From Glutinoglossum americanum (Eukaryota; Ascomycota; Geoglossomycetes; Geoglossales; Geoglossaceae), in assembly GCA_020080175.1 (NCBI GenBank), contig JAGHQL010000020.1, positions 77,181 to 141,180 of the forward strand: a stretch of DNA of 64,000 nt. Reading direction: 5' to 3'. The first letter of the stretch is position 1. Every line of letters starts with the position of its first letter. This document shows positions 1 to 11,511 of this stretch, in pieces. The notes beneath the pieces were generated by a model, which was not told the DNA's origin, did no database searches, and saw nothing but the letters and a program-made list of their open reading frames with translations. Both the position numbers and the translations under genes were made by a program.

Positions 1-1
1 C

Positions 2-414
2 TCATCACCAACCTCTCTACCACCGTCGTCTCCTGAAATTGTGGATGCTCATGACGACAGAGGGCCGAAGGGCTACGAGGATGCGCCTAACTCAATATCA
101 GATTCTGTGTCTGTCACGCCAACGTGGAGCGACGCGAGCTTAAGGACATACTTCGAGGACAGCAGCGACATTAAGGATCTATTGATCGTGGTGCACGACA
201 CTTCAGATGTGATACCTGTTGGGCCAGATCACCCTCTAATAAGAGGGATGTTTCGAGAGGAGAAAACTAAATTGACCGAGATTGGCAACGTTCGTCAACC
301 CCTCTGGTTCTTTTGATTCTAAGACATGACTAGCTTACTATTTTGCGGGGATAGCGTCTCGATGACCTCCTTAGCGGTTTACTTGCTGGGAAAACGAGGA
401 TTGCGACTCGATAA
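2..414 (+). CDS. 3' end of a conserved fungal protein of unknown function (5' partial)
   Basis: The reading frame is open from the left window edge, so the start lies outside. Two exons are proposed, 2..289 and 355..414, around a 65-bp intron with donor AAC|GTTCGT and acceptor GGGATAG|CGT. Without splicing the frame ends at 316 in a meaningless tail; splicing gives an ending EIGNRLDDLLSGLLAGK, a plausible helical C-terminus. The piece has a Ser/Pro-rich stretch, then a compact block containing YFEDSSDIKDLLIVVHDTSD. I recall similar C-terminal blocks in uncharacterised ascomycete proteins but cannot name the family. No membrane segment or catalytic motif is visible. Coding status is well supported; function is unknown. 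Confidence 0.6.
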
Positions 415-1015
415 CCTGTATATAAGATACTTTGTCCGGGACACTGCAATGGCGACCACGATCTACATTTCGAGCAACGCTGTCTATTTTATTCAGATAT
501 CTCGTTTTGATTCATTACGGCTGCCTCCGGTGTTATGAGGTACTACAACCCACCCTTCTTGCCGGCATGGGAGGCTTGCTTTAAGCATTCTTTTTCGAGG
601 CTCGGTCTTTTTGATCGCTCTGCTCTGGCTATCCCGCCCCATTTCCTTATACTGGAGTGGCTGGGTGGGCCTCAAAAGCTGTCTGAGATATCTTGTTTGC
701 TCCTTATGATATGACATTGACTGTAACGTTTTTTCTTCTTCTGGTCACTTTTAGGGCGCCTTGGATATATTTTGGCTTATGGGTTGGGGGCTTTTGCATC
801 TTGCGAAGGGATAAAGAATCAAAATATTATAAAACAAATGCCGTCTTGATGTGCCTTGTATATGGTAATAATTGAATCCATCCATCATAGTCGTTAAGCG
901 AACCAATCAATTATATCCGGCAGCTTCCGACTAGACACTATGTTGCAGCACAACCCATAATACTCAGAGCTGTCCACGAGCCAGCCATCACCTCTTCTCA
1001 TCCGGCTGTTCGACC
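415..1015. other. intergenic: 3' flank of the first gene and promoter of the F-box-like gene
   Basis: About 600 bp with stops in all frames and no coding bias. The only ORFs are short and unlike any known protein. It should hold the 3' UTR of the left-edge gene and the promoter of the next one. I see no other element. Confidence 0.5.
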
Positions 1016-2146
1016 ATGTCGACGCCAATCAGAGTCCGGGGGAAGAATCGCCGTGACAAGTCAGGCCGGTTACTCTGCAAATCCAAGCCTGAGAGCAAAG
1101 GAACCGCTGGTGAAACCTCAACCAGACAGGAGAAAAACAAGCCAGGACGGCCGTTGAAGCTCCTGAAGCGACTGGCCGATGATAGCAACATCACTTCCAA
1201 TTCACCCACAAACTCATGCTCATCCTCTCGTCTCAATTCGCCATCTGCATCCTCAACCATCTCTTCGAACCGCACCAAGAACGGTGCGAAACGCCGTCGA
1301 CATCGCGCTCAGTTTTCCCACCTCGAACGTCTCCCCCCAGAGCTCCTCCAGACAATCTTCATCCTCTCCGACAACCTCACTCTTCCTCTTGTATCACCCC
1401 TCCTGGCACTATCGCTCTCCTCACACCATGTTTACAAGGCACTTTGCATACGGGCCTTCGTTGTCGACTCGAGCAAATTTGAGGTGGATCAAGAGCTGCA
1501 ATCGGCCGTTCTAAAGCAGCCATGGTTCACGATGGAGCTTGTCAAGATGATAGAGCAGGAACTGAAAAACCGTAACCTGCCGGCCTGCTCGCTACTCCTT
1601 GCTAGGTTGCCTGCCCGACTAGTACGAGCACCATGGACGCAGGAGAAACTCGAGTTGCTGAATCAGCTCTTGGTTTATCGTGCCCAGGTAGACTGGATCA
1701 ACACGACAATCGGCGAGGAAGCGGAACGAGGCTTGCGAGATGCGATCTTGGAGGGCTGTGGAGTGGCGGTAGGGCTCTTGATGCTTGAGCAGGTGGGGAT
1801 CAGGCCCTCGACAGAGCTACTGAAGTTTGCAATGTTTCAAGGTGGGTGCAGAGAAGAAATCATGCGGCCCCTTCTAGTTAGGGGCTTGATGGACGAGAGG
1901 GTTGGTAGGCCCAGTAGGATCGATTGGGAAGACGCGGTCATTTGGCATTTCGCTTTGCAGCTAAGGGGTCGGGAAGAGAGCGCTAGCGACGACGATAATA
2001 GTTGTAGCTGGTTGGTTGAAATGTTGAAGCAGGGCCTCCGCACCCATTGTGAGGTTAGTGGAGAACATAGAACGCCGGAGGGGTATGAGGATGGGTTCGA
2101 GAGTGTGCCTTCCGATTGTTCCACCTGTACCCCCCTTTCTGCTTAA
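1016..2146 (+). CDS. F-box-like protein, 376 aa
   Basis: A single-exon gene starting at the first in-frame ATG. Residues 1-95 are basic and Ser/Thr-rich, rich in Lys/Arg, and could carry nuclear localisation signals. Residues 101-140 read LERLPPELLQTIFILSDNLT and onward, which fits the F-box pattern (Leu-Pro-x-Glu-Leu-Leu then hydrophobic helix) used to bind Skp1 in SCF ubiquitin ligases. The remainder is leucine-rich and helical, without WD40 or clear LRR units. Many fungal F-box proteins look like this and their substrates are unknown. The motif is seen directly; the role as an SCF substrate adaptor is inferred from the family. The C-terminus is acidic, then Ser/Thr/Cys-rich. Confidence 0.72.
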   Translation: MSTPIRVRGKNRRDKSGRLLCKSKPESKGTAGETSTRQEKNKPGRPLKLLKRLADDSNITSNSPTNSCSSSRLNSPSASSTISSNRTKNGAKRRRHRAQFSHLERLPPELLQTIFILSDNLTLPLVSPLLALSLSSHHVYKALCIRAFVVDSSKFEVDQELQSAVLKQPWFTMELVKMIEQELKNRNLPACSLLLARLPARLVRAPWTQEKLELLNQLLVYRAQVDWINTTIGEEAERGLRDAILEGCGVAVGLLMLEQVGIRPSTELLKFAMFQGGCREEIMRPLLVRGLMDERVGRPSRIDWEDAVIWHFALQLRGREESASDDDNSCSWLVEMLKQGLRTHCEVSGEHRTPEGYEDGFESVPSDCSTCTPLSA

Positions 2147-3120
2147 GGGTGTGTTAGGGTGTCACCAAAGTGGGCTGTCGATATGCAAACGGAAGCGAAA
2201 TGCATGATGTACAATATTGTACATACATACGTAGTACATCACATATGAAACCGAAGATCTCAATCAATACCCGCCGCAACGGAATTCTACGCGTCGTTTG
2301 TAAGTAATTCGTAGACTGATCAATTTTCAGCCGCAATTTTGAAGTACACTGAATTTCCCAGGTATGCTCCTGGAACCTGGTGGATGGCTCGCATGATGCC
2401 CAACTCCCTTACTGGCTTGGCCAGAGTGTGAAGAGGCCAGAACGGGTTTGAGATTCCTGCATAGCTCTTCCGATCGCGTTCATACATCAAAAAAAAACTT
2501 CCATTCCATTCCTGAACAGATCCATTTTTTTACTTTTTTTTGTTTTCCTTTCCCAAAAAAAAGAGTTGCTTTCCACCAAGGAAGGTGACCGTTTTCCGGC
2601 AGCGCATGCAAAAAAAAGAGAATTTCAAAGTTCCTCATCGTTGCTGAGCGTGATACATCCAAAGGACCGCCCATTATTGGGCTAGGGGATAACGCATCAC
2701 AAAAGACCATTGTCACTTCTTTCTTGCCGAAACTCGCCATTATAGCGAGGAGAGGAAACCGCCTAGACAAAACCTAGCATAAAGATGGCGTTTTTTTGAT
2801 ATTGGTATTTGCTATGCTGAGACACCCCAAAATAGGAGAGTTGGGGCAGGTAGAGGAATATGGCAGTCCAAGGTGATCGAAGGTGCCCCGGTTTAAGGCG
2901 GGCCGAGAGCGTAAGTTCGAGAGAGTGAGGAGCAGCCTCCATATTCCAAAGTTTCCAGGAGAATACTTAAATTGTTAGTTGCTGTCCAGGGGGACTAATT
3001 TCAGGTCGGGCCCCATCCTCCACGAGGGCGTTAGTGACGATCACCCTTGACGAAACGGCTGGCGGATCTCAACAGCATAATGTCGGTGGGCCTGTAAGAA
3101 TTTTGGATTCTCCCGAACTG
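2147..3120. other. intergenic between two convergent genes
   Basis: About 970 bp between the stop of the F-box-like gene and the stop of the AmdX-like gene, which point towards each other. It contains short A/T runs near 2490-2620 typical of 3' flanks and transcription ends. ORFs here lack similarity to anything I recognise. Confidence 0.5.
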
Positions 3121-6100
3121 CTAGCCCTTGCTCGGAACTGAATTTTTGGCCCGACTTTCCATATGGTCGGCTTGTACACGGAGTGCTTGTCCTGCAATGC
3201 GGATCACTAGGCAATTGTAAGATTTTTCTCCAAAACCGGATTTCTCGATTCAATACATACCTGGCCACACAGAAGCTTTGTCCAGCATGCTTGCAGTAAC
3301 CCGCAAGATCTTGCCGCCATACCCCCAGTCGCCAAGGTTTTGAATGCCCCCCATACCACCCATTTCATAGTTCATTTTCACTCCCGCACAGTCGAGGACC
3401 TCCGCAATTTTCCCAAGGAGCTTACAATCTTCGCTCTCGAGAAGCATGATACCGGGAACCGCTTCGTAATCGATCGGGTCCCTTCCGAGAATTCCCAAGT
3501 ATCTGCCCACTCGTTCTTGAACCGTTGCAACCCACTCTGAAAGAATTTGGGCACATTCAAACGCACATAATGCACACTGCAAAGGCAGCTCACGGGAGTT
3601 GAATGTCACGCCAAGTTTGTCAGACATTGAGAGTGAATCAGCCGCATAGAACGCCGCTTTCCTGAGGTGTCTTTCACGCTTAGATATCTGCCCAGATGAG
3701 TGAATATGATCATTAGATACGGCAGATAGAGCGTGGCTTGGAGTTGGAGTCCTGATGCTGTTCAAGTTGGATGAAGTGGGAGAGCCCGGTGAAGAGGTTA
3801 AACTCATGGCGGAATTGTGAGAATCTGTAGCATCGGAGCCCAAGCTCCCCGAACTCGGGGAATGATCGGCATGTTGCATTACTTCAGAGCCACGCGCGAG
3901 CTCCTCAGCCATGCCCTCAAAGTCCCGCTGCCAGAAGCACTCCTTAGAGCGGCCAAGGTTGACAAACAAACGTACATAAGCAAGATCAAGGAGAGGGATG
4001 CTGTCCGCAGACAAAGGGCCCAGCCCAAATGGATTAGGCCTCTCGACGCTATGATGAGGATTACTAGCCCATGCGGCCTGCCAGGCTTTGAGAGCGGGCT
4101 CCATGTGCGCGTGCATTGCTTCTGCTTCAACTGGTGACCAGCTCGGGGAGTCGTGCCTCTGCCTCATTTCCCAGATGTAGTTATGGAGGGCATTAATCAG
4201 AACCAAACAACCGAAGGCACTCGGTTTAAGGTCGCTCTCCGGGACAACTCCGTTTTGCACGTTAGAGGCGAAAGCTTGATGGTATGGCCTAGACATCTGC
4301 TGGTTGTAGGCTTGCCTTTGATCCGCCGAGAGTAGGGAACTCAAAGCCCCTGAGAAAGGTACTGCATTATGCTGCGCTAGTGTCGAGCCGCCCTTTGCAT
4401 ACCATGCCGCCGGATTCTCCGCAGTCCATAGGTCCTCGTCGCATGGGAGGTCCAACCGGACCTCAGAGCTTGCGAACGCTGGGGCCATATTGTATGCCGA
4501 GACGAGTAGACTCGAGAGGATAAAAACTGCATAACAGGTTCTTTTGCGCTCCTCTGCGGCTTTCCAGTTGTACCACTCAGTCTGCTCATTCGGGATCTCA
4601 GGGGAAGAGAGCCCATCGTCTCCCATTTGAATATCCTCGCTGCGCGAGTGGTCTCCCAAAGGCGAAGTCTTTTGAGAATAAGATAGGCCTTGAGGCATCT
4701 CTCCTGTCGGTAATCCAGCAGCTCTCGTCAGACTAACAAGAGCGGCGCAGTGCGTATTTGCGATGTCACTTTTAAGTTTATCGCCACAGTTATGCCCGTA
4801 AACAACATTAAGCAGCATAGCCTGAACTAGCCACAGTGGTGTGTTTTGTATCGAGTTATCAGTACCCGCACTAGATCGGCTAATGTCGGCCTTCCGCCTC
4901 TCTTCCAGGAAGAGATGAATCAGCTTTTTAGCTGATTCAAAAAGCTCAAGGGAGACAGCCGACTCGTATTCGAAGAGTGCCCCAATCGCTGCCATAGCCA
5001 GAATCAGACATCCCCCACCTCCAGAGATGCTGGATTGACTGAAACTTGAGTGATTGGTAGAAGGTCGTAAATTGTCTGTGTATTCAGGGGCATTGAATGT
5101 AAGAGTCGGAAGGTGTAAGAATGGAAGGTGAGGATGAAAGTACTGGATGTAAGATCCCACATAACGCTGTAAGTCTGCTGTGTTAGGTAACGAAACACCG
5201 ATATTTCCCGATTTCGACCCAAAAGCCGGCGATAGAGGCGAGCTTGTTGAAGAAGTAGAAAATTTCCGGTGATTGTGGGCAAATGGCGGCGGTTGAGAAA
5301 GACTAAGAAGAAGTGTCTGCCGTGTGGCATCGGTGATAGAATCTGCAGATACCGAGGTTATTGAAGTTTTCCGCGTGCTTCCATTCATCGAGGCAGAAGA
5401 CGCACTCGGAGTTTCAGGGCCGTAAACCATCGGGGGGTGGAAGAATTGATTAGATAGCCCAGGCATTACAGGAGTAGGACTCAGGGCATTCATAGGTGGC
5501 GGCGTTGAAAAAACATTGTCAGGGTTATTGCCATTTGGCGAAACTGTGCCGGAGGGATTCATTTCACTGAAGGCAGTTCCAGATAACTCCATGGAGAATT
5601 GATTTGAGGCCATAGTCGCTGGAGGCATCATCGGGTTCTGCGTCCACAATTGGCCCGAGCCCTGCGCTGGGTTATTTGAGCCATCCAGCATAACTTCGCT
5701 GATCCCGCTTTGGCTAGCACTACTGATTGCTGAGGGTGACGATCCTTCTATTGCATTTTCATTTTGCCCAGAAAATGGTACTTGATTTTCAAAGCCGTGT
5801 ATCCAATCGTAGTTGTCATCATCTTCCATAAGAACTTGACTAGCAGACATACCCGGGAACGCATGCTGAAACGGGGACGAAGGAGTCATCATCGGGTGAG
5901 CGTGAGGAGAATCGCTAAAGTGCAGTTGCGCCGGATTGACTGTGGGGCCAGGCGGAAAAGAGATATGCCCAATATCAATGCCCGTCGGTATACCCCCGTA
6001 TGGTGGAGCGGTACGAAGCCCACCGCCGATTTCGACATTCAACCCGTGGGTCTCAAGTTTAGGGAGTCCATGGAAATTCCCATGATGGCCAAGTGCGTTT

Positions 6101-6669
6101 GGCACTCCGCGGAAATCGTACCCACTAGGCCCGTGAAGTGCGGCTAGACTTGGTAAATAGTTGAAATGGGACGAATTGGCTGCTGCAAGCATTCCGAGAG
6201 TTGCGCCATCCACATGGCTAATCGTGTTAGCCCTTGGACGCACCGATGGCGCCCCAGGCGCACCCCCTGTGCTGTTGGTCACTGATGATTTCCGTACTCT
6301 ACCTGGACCACTTCCGCCTACACTGCTCGTGCTTTCCCGTCTTCCTGCTCTGGGCCTTGACGATGGAGTGCTCGACATATGAAGCTTTTGCTGGTGTCTC
6401 AATAGGAGGTCTCGTCGGGCAAAGCATCTTGTACACTCGGGGCATTCAAAAGGCTTCTCTTTTGTATGGGAACGCTCATGGCGTTTTAGATGCTCCAACC
6501 TAGCAAATGACCTTGAGCAAGTTCCACAGACATGGGGTCTTGGTTTGTCAGTTTTTGGTGGCGGAAAGTTGGGATTCTGGCTCGTGGCTGTGTTGCCGGA
6601 TTTCCCAACGTCTTGCTGGGCTGGTTTTCGTGAGGTTTCTTTAGCATCTTTCGTATGAAAGAACTTCAT
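3121..6669 (-). CDS. amdX: C2H2 zinc-finger transcription factor with fungal-specific domain, AmdX-like, 1159 aa
   Basis: Exons on the minus strand are 6669..3261 and 3191..3121, with a 69-bp intron (CCAG|GTATGT donor, ATTGCAG|GAC acceptor). Reading through the donor ends the protein only two residues later; splicing adds 23 residues. Two adjacent C2H2 fingers lie at residues 48-68 and 76-97 ([20 protein letters not shown], then CPECTRC). They are followed by a Ser/Pro/Asn-rich linker and a large C-terminal helical region with the feel of the fungal_trans domain (around residues 490-1000). The finger pair and layout match the AmdX/Adr1-type regulators; A. nidulans AmdX activates the acetamidase gene amdS. 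The target genes here are not known. A 74-codon upstream ORF overlaps the start codon. An alternative is another member of the same two-finger family. Confidence 0.8.
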
Positions 6670-6890
6670 TGGGTCACTGTCTTACAATTTGTCGCGCCAT
6701 TCGTGAATGTTGCGTTGGTAGACGAGGAATTTGGCATTGTGGGACTTTGCACCACAATTGTGTCCGATGGCATAGCGATTTTTTTCAAAACAGGCTCCAA
6801 CACTGGCATCAATCTCGCAAAATGAAATTTGCTTTCAATTTGCTTTCTAGTGTCAGCGGGTGAGCAACCGGTATATCCCAGGTGATGCAT
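6666..6890 (-). other. upstream ORF overlapping the AmdX-like start codon
   Basis: A 74-codon ORF begins with ATG at 6890, and its stop TGA shares bases with the ATG of the main gene (an ATGA overlap). Inner in-frame ATGs could also start it. Such stop-start overlaps can allow re-initiation. It may instead be an upstream exon or chance; no family similarity is seen. A splice join to the main frame would need a 38-bp intron, which is too short. Confidence 0.3.
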
Positions 6891-9800
6891 ACCACCCTCA
6901 ATACTGCTCTAACCTAGCGAATGTAGTCTTGACCAATGGGTGAGGTCTCCCGTTTGCGGTACGGTAGGGAGAAGCTCTAGAGATGATTCACGGCGGGTTC
7001 GCCGTGGTTCAATAATACGAATCCGCACCGCCAGCGTGATCGAGAAATAAGTACCCTTCACCGGAGGAATATTGGAGTAGTGACTTGAGGGTCGCTGTTC
7101 AATATCGAAAGATACTGCGGTCGCATATCAGCAAGGTCATTGCCAGAATTATGTTACGACGTTGCTAACCTCACGCGGTGTGGAAGGGATAGTGGCATGC
7201 AAAAGCAAGCCTTCGGAGTCAACAGTGAGCAAGATTCGGCAAAGGCTGAAATGATTGGACAACCTTGTCAAGGCCACAAAACCGAGAGCGAGTCGTAAGT
7301 GTGAGATAGTGACTGGCAAAATCTGGTAACCCTGTTGTGGCTCCGAAGGATTATTCCGTGGAGTTGCTTTCGTTGGTCCGCAAGGCTATTGGGAGAATAG
7401 CTTCAACAATGGCGACGTTCCAGACACCACCGCAAATCAATCTTGCAGAGCAAAACGTAATAGCTACGGGAAAGCTTCGTGAATCAGCCTTGTCGTTGCA
7501 GGTCTTTTCCGGTGAGCCAAGCTTCGGCCAATGCCTTGCAACGTCAAGCCGTGACCGAGCGAAAACGGAACACCAGGCTGACGGAAAATAGCCAGAATGG
7601 AGGTCCGCGGCCGTAGCGGATGGATGGCGAGCGAGGAGCGAGGATGACGGCGAAGGGACTGGATAAAACCGTGTTCGGGATCAGTCCTGAGCAAACGAGA
7701 GGAAGACGTTGGAAGACGGAAGACGGATAGAGGTTGGAGGCCGGGGAGCAGTTTGCGAGGTCGCTCAGAGACAGTGTCACTAGCTAAATTCAAGTAGCTC
7801 CGTAATCTGGGGAAAAACGTCTGTGGCGACGGACCAGGATTGGTCTCGTTGACAGTTTGTCCGAGAAGGAAACGTGCTTCCCAATAGGAATCGTTTCAGT
7901 ATCCTATGGGTCAACAGCGGCAAGCCAAATAAAACCCACAGGGAGGAGCAGGTCGTTAATCTAGAGCGTACGACTTTTCTACTCTCCTCAATGCTCATGG
8001 CAAGCTCGGCTGCTTTCGTTCGATCAATCAGTCAAGATCGGTAAGCAGGCCCCGGGTGGCAATTGGCCGGGTTGGCCCTCACTACTGTGCGAGTATAGTA
8101 CACTACAACTCTACATGCGCACTGCGGAGACAAGGGTCAAGGTCCATGTCTTTGACGCGTAGGAGAGAGTCAAGTACTCCGGTTGTACACCCATCCTATC
8201 GCGCTTGTACTCTGCACATCTAGACGAGTCGGGAGGAAGCTGGAACTGGCCCTGTCCGTCGCCTCGAATACAAGGCGAACAGATGGACTCTCACAGCTAT
8301 TCATTTATTTCATTTTCACCCTGGGTCTATGCTTTGGAAATGCCAGGGTCTAATGAGACGTATTCCAACCACGTTTCTTAGCGAGCTTGGATGCATAGGC
8401 AAGTCGAGTGATCAGCACCATTTACAGCGTCAAGAGCGGAACCAGACGGCCAGGGGCAAGAAGGATTGAGTGATTTAATGATTTGCTGCTATCCGCGCGA
8501 CGACCGAATCAAGCCCGACACTTCGCGTTCCACAGGGTCTAAGGCTAAAACGTATGGAGAGAGCCTCAAATACCTTTTACCACCCACACCGCGGAAGCTG
8601 GACCGCGCTGAGAGAGTAGCTGATGCCCGGGGAGCAATCTGAGTCTAGCGGGAAGAGCTCAATTGGGCAGGAGACGCATTAGTTGCTGCAGCCCTCGTGC
8701 AGAAGCATGCGCTCACCCGATGACCGTTGCGGCGAAGTTCAGTTCCATGTAGAGTATGTGTGTACACTTTAGATGTTAGGATAGTTAGGCCTGCGCCTGC
8801 CTAGGGCTTCCCTTGAGATCCCGCTTGAGCTTTGGACGAATCCAACGCAAGACCCTAGAGTATCCCAGAACTTCTCGTGCAGACGATGACTCTCTACAAC
8901 GAATTTTCGCGTCCGAGGAATACCACCTCACGAGCCAAGCATTTACATGCCAATAAGAACCTCAACGCTCATTAACAAAATTTTCGGTGTAAACTCCTAC
9001 AGCGGGAGCGGAGGGTTACTAAGTCAAATGGGGTCACCAAGGCCGCCCAGTCGAGTGGTTTTGGTGTTGGTTCGGGAACGATTCATTTCACAAAGCATGA
9101 TGACCCCCGAGCACAGCCTTAGCACCTTTGTGTCCCATGAAATGTCGCATCCAGAAACAATAATCCGTTCGATGTACGAAACAGCGAAGCCAAAACTCCC
9201 GCCTCTCGATCTCTCCCATCCCGCCACCAAAATCCGGGGTCATGCGGGTGAATTCAAAATCGCAGGTCCTTCATCCAAGAATCAAGTAATCATCTTCAAT
9301 CTTCTCGACGGAGAAGTGAACGTCTCTCATCCCCGACACCCCCGACACACATGACCTGCCACGTTTCGAACTAGCGGCCACCTCCAGCGCTCATCTATTC
9401 GATGCCGCATTCCCGGATCCTCCCAAAAGAAAGTGCAGCCTAGACGGTCGAACCACAGTGATTCCTCCAGCATGCGCCGAGTCGTCATTGTGTCTAACCC
9501 TACACGGCTGCGCTCATACTCCCGTTTTCTATGCTAAACCTCTCTCCCTACAATTCGCCTTTGCTTAGCCTTACTGCAGCATGTTGTACTTGAGTCGCCA
9601 TAGCCGGAAACGGTGATCTGAATATCCTGCTAGCCCGACGGTCACCTCACATCATGTCAGTCACTGCGACCTAGCGATAATTAATTCCATTTGTATAGTC
9701 CTTTTCTGTTACGCGTTACGCAGATGGTGTACGGATGACTGATCATCTTTGATCGGCAGAGAAGTTCTTTTAGACCACCCGGTGCCCAATGCCCAATCGA

Positions 9801-11511
9801 ACCTTGCATGGGCGTGGCTAATTCAGACGCGGCGAACGGGTCTCGCGAACTTGGGTGGCAAGAACAGACCCGAAGCTCAGCCGAATACGCCGACTTGCAT
9901 ATCACTATCGATAACCCACTTGTACTATACATACATAAACTCACAGTACAGATGTTTCTCCGACTGGCTAAACCGTCGTCGCTCGGGATAAGCGCGGCTT
10001 TGGCAAATTGTCCTGCCCTGCACCAAGACTCACTTGGAATCCGAACCAAGTCTAGACACCTGCACGCGCGCCAGGTTGGATGCCAGAGGGACTGGAGTCG
10101 CTCTCCACCCTATTGGTGGCCCCGATATTATTGTTGTAACGATTCTTGAGGTGTAGAGGTCTGAGTCGAATTTCACTGGTGAGTGGGCTTGCCTGACTAG
10201 CTCGATAAGTTGCATTATCAACGCATACGCTTCGACAAGTGTGTGTGTACACGACATGCGAGTTACTCCCAACCCCCAGCCCTATATCTATGGGGGTATT
10301 TCGTACCGCCACAGAAATTTTGTTCAAGGAATAAAAAAAATGCCCCTCATTTTGAGCCGCAATGACCCCTCATTACCCCTCTGTCGTTGAGGATATAAGG
10401 CTCACGACGTCTCAAACGATCTCTGGACTGTTTAGCTCTTATCTCGTCGGACGCGCATATCCCCGCCGAACGAATTTCCACAATGTTTTGCCATGGTGGG
10501 ACCGGCAGGATCACGGCTCAACGCTCAGTGGTCAACCGCACAATCACTGCGGACGGCTGTGAAATAGAGACCTCTAATTGGTCAATATGCAGCTTACAGC
10601 GGAGGGAGTGTCTCAACCCACAGAGCGCAACTGTTTGACTCGGACAAGTGGAGCCTCCCAACGGTCGAGTCTTTGGGAGGCAGAAAAAACAAATCATAAA
10701 CTGAGTCAATTCCTTCAACGGCAACTTGTCACACAAAGATTCTGGAAGTCTAGAAACTATAGCCGGGTGCAACGAACCGAAACCCAACCTGTCGCGCTAG
10801 GCGATTATATTTCTCAAGCTGATAGGGCGATGCAGGTACTAGGTCCTTCAGAGAAAACGGACAACCTCCTTGTCTTCGCGTCGCTGGATCCTCAAGTAAA
10901 AATCGTACCCTGCTCTAGGATAGCTTCGCAGCCCAGGGTAAAAAAAAAGAATAGTTTTTATCTTTAGGAGGACCCATCGGCCGATTAAGTACGAAACCGC
11001 AGGAGCGATTTCGGGATATCGCCCGCGAGCCCGGGTTATTCTTTGATCGTGTATGATGTAGTTGGGATATGACGTACGCCATGTTACACCGGGCTAGGAT
11101 CGATATGCCCACCCCGGTCTAAGGGACCAAGGCTGGCACGAACCAGCGGCACAAGTGTACTGTAAGCATCGGATACTTCTGAAACTCACCCCCGAGAGTT
11201 CAACAATAGCGGTGAACATACGATTTTTTTATTAAGCCGAGGTGAATTGGCGGCGAGAGAGATAGGAACAATATCAAAGATGCGCCAAATCTCAGAGCGC
11301 CAAGGCTTTTTTCGCTGCGGCTAATTTTGCGGAACCCAATTTGATAAATGCAATTAGCTCACGGTGAGACGTCTCGGATAACCCAAAACATAACACTCTG
11401 GGATGTCTCCCTGGGGTACCGAAATAAGTACCGAAATGTTGCTTAGCCGCTTAGCAGTATGGCCATGCTTTACTTATTTTATTGGTGACAATTAAAAGGT
11501 AAAGGCAGTAA
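6670..11511. other. 4.8-kb gene-poor region upstream of the AmdX-like gene
   Basis: No ORF here shows a domain, a signal peptide or a convincing spliced extension. The longest (8947..9354 plus, 9681..10049 minus, 10578..10967 plus) look random. The part next to 6669 is probably a long 5' leader and regulatory region, common for fungal transcription factors. The part next to 11511 holds the 3' UTR of RRB1. I found no transposase, reverse transcriptase or terminal repeat. Confidence 0.4.

Noticed and set aside
8947-9354. 135-codon ORF on the plus strand in the gene-poor region
   Set aside because: No recognisable motif, and the opposite strand has a similar open frame; no upstream or downstream exon fits.
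10578-10967. 129-codon ORF on the plus strand
   Set aside because: Random composition, no family similarity, no splice support.
6700-11500. possible transposon remnant in the gene-poor region
   Set aside because: No transposase, reverse transcriptase, terminal repeat or target-site duplication could be seen.
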